Shown here: positions 5,704 through 6,656 of the stretch, in pieces
Layout: every line of letters starts with the position of its first letter
Position numbering within the stretch: the stretch's first letter is position 1
NCBI GenBank assembly: GCA_947631285.1
Contig: CANRKS010000055.1
Span: forward strand, 1 to 6,656
Direction of reading: 5' to 3'
Origin: an uncultured Bacilli bacterium
GTDB lineage: Bacteria > Bacillota_I > Bacilli_A > RF39 > UBA660
Length of the DNA: 6,656 nucleotides
The notes under the pieces: generated by a model
The model's database searches: none
What the model saw: the letters and a program-made list of their open reading frames with translations, nothing else
What the model was told of the DNA's origin: nothing
Position numbers and translations under genes: made by a program

Positions 5704-6552
5704 ATGAATAATTTTTTAATTGTAATAGATAAAGAAAAAGGATTTACGAGTAGAGATGTTGTAAATGCTTTAAGTAAAATTTTAAAGATTAAAAAGATTG
5801 GTCATACAGGGACTTTAGATCCAATCGCAACAGGAGTCTTAGTTTGTTTAACTAACAAATATACTAAATTAGTCCCTTTAATTACGGCTTATGATAAAGA
5901 ATATATAAGTACAATAAAATTAGGAATTAAGACGGATACTTTAGATATAACAGGGAAAATATTAAAAGAAGAAAAAGATTATAATTTAACAAAAGAAATG
6001 ATTGAAGAAACATTTAAATCTTTAATTGGTGAATATGAAATGGAAGTTCCTATTTATTCCGCTAAGAAAGTTAAAGGAAAAAAATTATATGAATATGCTA
6101 GAAATGGGGAAGTCGTAAAACTTCCTAAAAGTGAAGTTATAATTAAAGAGTTAGAATTGTTAGATTATCATGATGATTTAATTTCATTTCGGGCTTTAGT
6201 AAGTAAAGGTACTTATATTAGAAGTTTAATTCAAGTAATATGTGCTAATCTTGGTGTAATAGGAGTAATGGCTTCTTTAAGAAGAATTAAACAAGGTAAT
6301 TTTAAAGAACTGGATTCTTATCCTTTAGAAAAAGTGCAAGAAGGTAATTTTACTAAATTAAAAATAGAAGATATTTTAAAAGTTGAAGTTGTAAATATTA
6401 CGAAGGAAGATTCTTGTTATAAAAAAATTATCAATGGCAATAAATTAAATATGAATTATAAAGGGTATGTTTTATTTAAAGAAAATGGGGAAGAAGTAGC
6501 TCTTTATGAATTTAATAATAAAGAAGGTAAATTAGTAATAAAAATAGTTTAA
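5704..6552 (+). CDS. truB: tRNA pseudouridine(55) synthase TruB
   Basis: TruB converts U55 in the T-loop of most elongator tRNAs to pseudouridine and also acts as a tRNA-folding chaperone. The 282 residues fit the family (about 290-310). Motif II is GHTGTLDPIATGVL (33-46), with the catalytic Asp at 39. DKEY (64-67) carries the conserved active-site Tyr. IYSAKKVKGKKLYEYAR matches the family YSAxKxxGxxxYxxAR. SKGTYIRSL (167-175) supplies the conserved Lys/Arg near the catalytic pocket. The C-terminal 60-70 residues form the PUA-like tail (IINGNKLN...YVLFKENGEEVALYEF). The ATG lies two bases after the preceding TAG stop with no strong ribosome binding site, so translation is probably coupled to the upstream gene. 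In Bacillota ribF (ribC) usually follows; it is not visible here. Confidence 0.97.
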   Translation: MNNFLIVIDKEKGFTSRDVVNALSKILKIKKIGHTGTLDPIATGVLVCLTNKYTKLVPLITAYDKEYISTIKLGIKTDTLDITGKILKEEKDYNLTKEMIEETFKSLIGEYEMEVPIYSAKKVKGKKLYEYARNGEVVKLPKSEVIIKELELLDYHDDLISFRALVSKGTYIRSLIQVICANLGVIGVMASLRRIKQGNFKELDSYPLEKVQEGNFTKLKIEDILKVEVVNITKEDSCYKKIINGNKLNMNYKGYVLFKENGEEVALYEFNNKEGKLVIKIV

Positions 6553-6656
6553 GAAAATAAGTGGGGAATAAGCAAAAAGAGACTGAATTAAATTCAAAAA
6601 GCCCGGTAGTGAATTAAAAAAATATATTTAAGACTAAAGTACCGTAAAATAAGGGA
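6553..6656 (+). other. Non-coding tail after truB with one weak stem
   Basis: These 104 bases hold no recognisable gene, terminator or ribosome binding site with a start. A short inverted pair, CGGTA (6604-6608) and TACCG (6640-6644), encloses an A/T-rich loop in which TTAAA and TTTAA could pair as an inner stem. There is no T-tract after it, so it is not an intrinsic terminator on this strand. It could be the leader of the next gene or part of a structured RNA cut by the window edge. Confidence 0.35.

Noticed and set aside
6561..6617. 18-residue GTG-initiated mini-ORF after truB
   Set aside because: No ribosome binding site, no recognisable product, and such short frames are expected by chance.
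6553..6656. T-box, FMN, SAM or M-box riboswitch leader after truB
   Set aside because: None of the conserved sequence boxes of these classes could be recognised in the visible 104 bases.

Overview
The window comes from an AT-rich, low-GC Gram-positive bacterium of the Bacilli/Mollicutes side (for example an RF39-like or related gut lineage). The evidence is the strong A/T bias, GGAGG-type ribosome binding sites, and a compact version of the Bacillus-type rimP-nusA-ylxR-infB-rbfA-truB operon. The genes read in the standard bacterial code: tryptophan is TGG, the products have family-like lengths, and all eight stops are TAA or TAG. The organism assignment is an inference from gene content and composition.

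Region 1 (1-906) is the 3' end of a gene for a large, cysteine-containing, probably exported protein. It resembles the C-terminal part of the pilin-like/surface proteins common in uncultured Bacillota. Region 2 (907-1027) is a 121-base control region. It holds a near-consensus extended -10 promoter (931-959), then a G/C-rich hairpin with an interrupted T-tract (974-1003) that starts about eight bases after the predicted transcription start, then a good ribosome binding site. This matches the NusA-autoregulated leader terminator described for Bacillus subtilis nusA and is the most interesting element in the window.

Region 3 (1028-6552) is one tightly packed plus-strand operon: rimP (one domain only), nusA, rnpM/ylxR, infB, rbfA, an unrecognised GNAT-like gene, and truB. 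Gaps are 2-15 bases, and infB and rbfA overlap by 8 bases. The products act in transcription elongation and termination (NusA), RNase P/RNA modulation (RnpM), translation initiation (IF2), 30S maturation (RimP, RbfA) and tRNA U55 modification (TruB). Compared with the B. subtilis order, ylxQ and ylxP are absent, RimP lacks its C-terminal domain, and a GNAT-like gene sits between rbfA and truB. Region 4 (6553-6656) is non-coding as far as visible, with one weak stem.

No mobile element, CRISPR array, tRNA or rRNA gene was seen. This is mostly a core operon. The novel leads are the leader attenuator, the single-domain RimP and the unnamed gene before truB.
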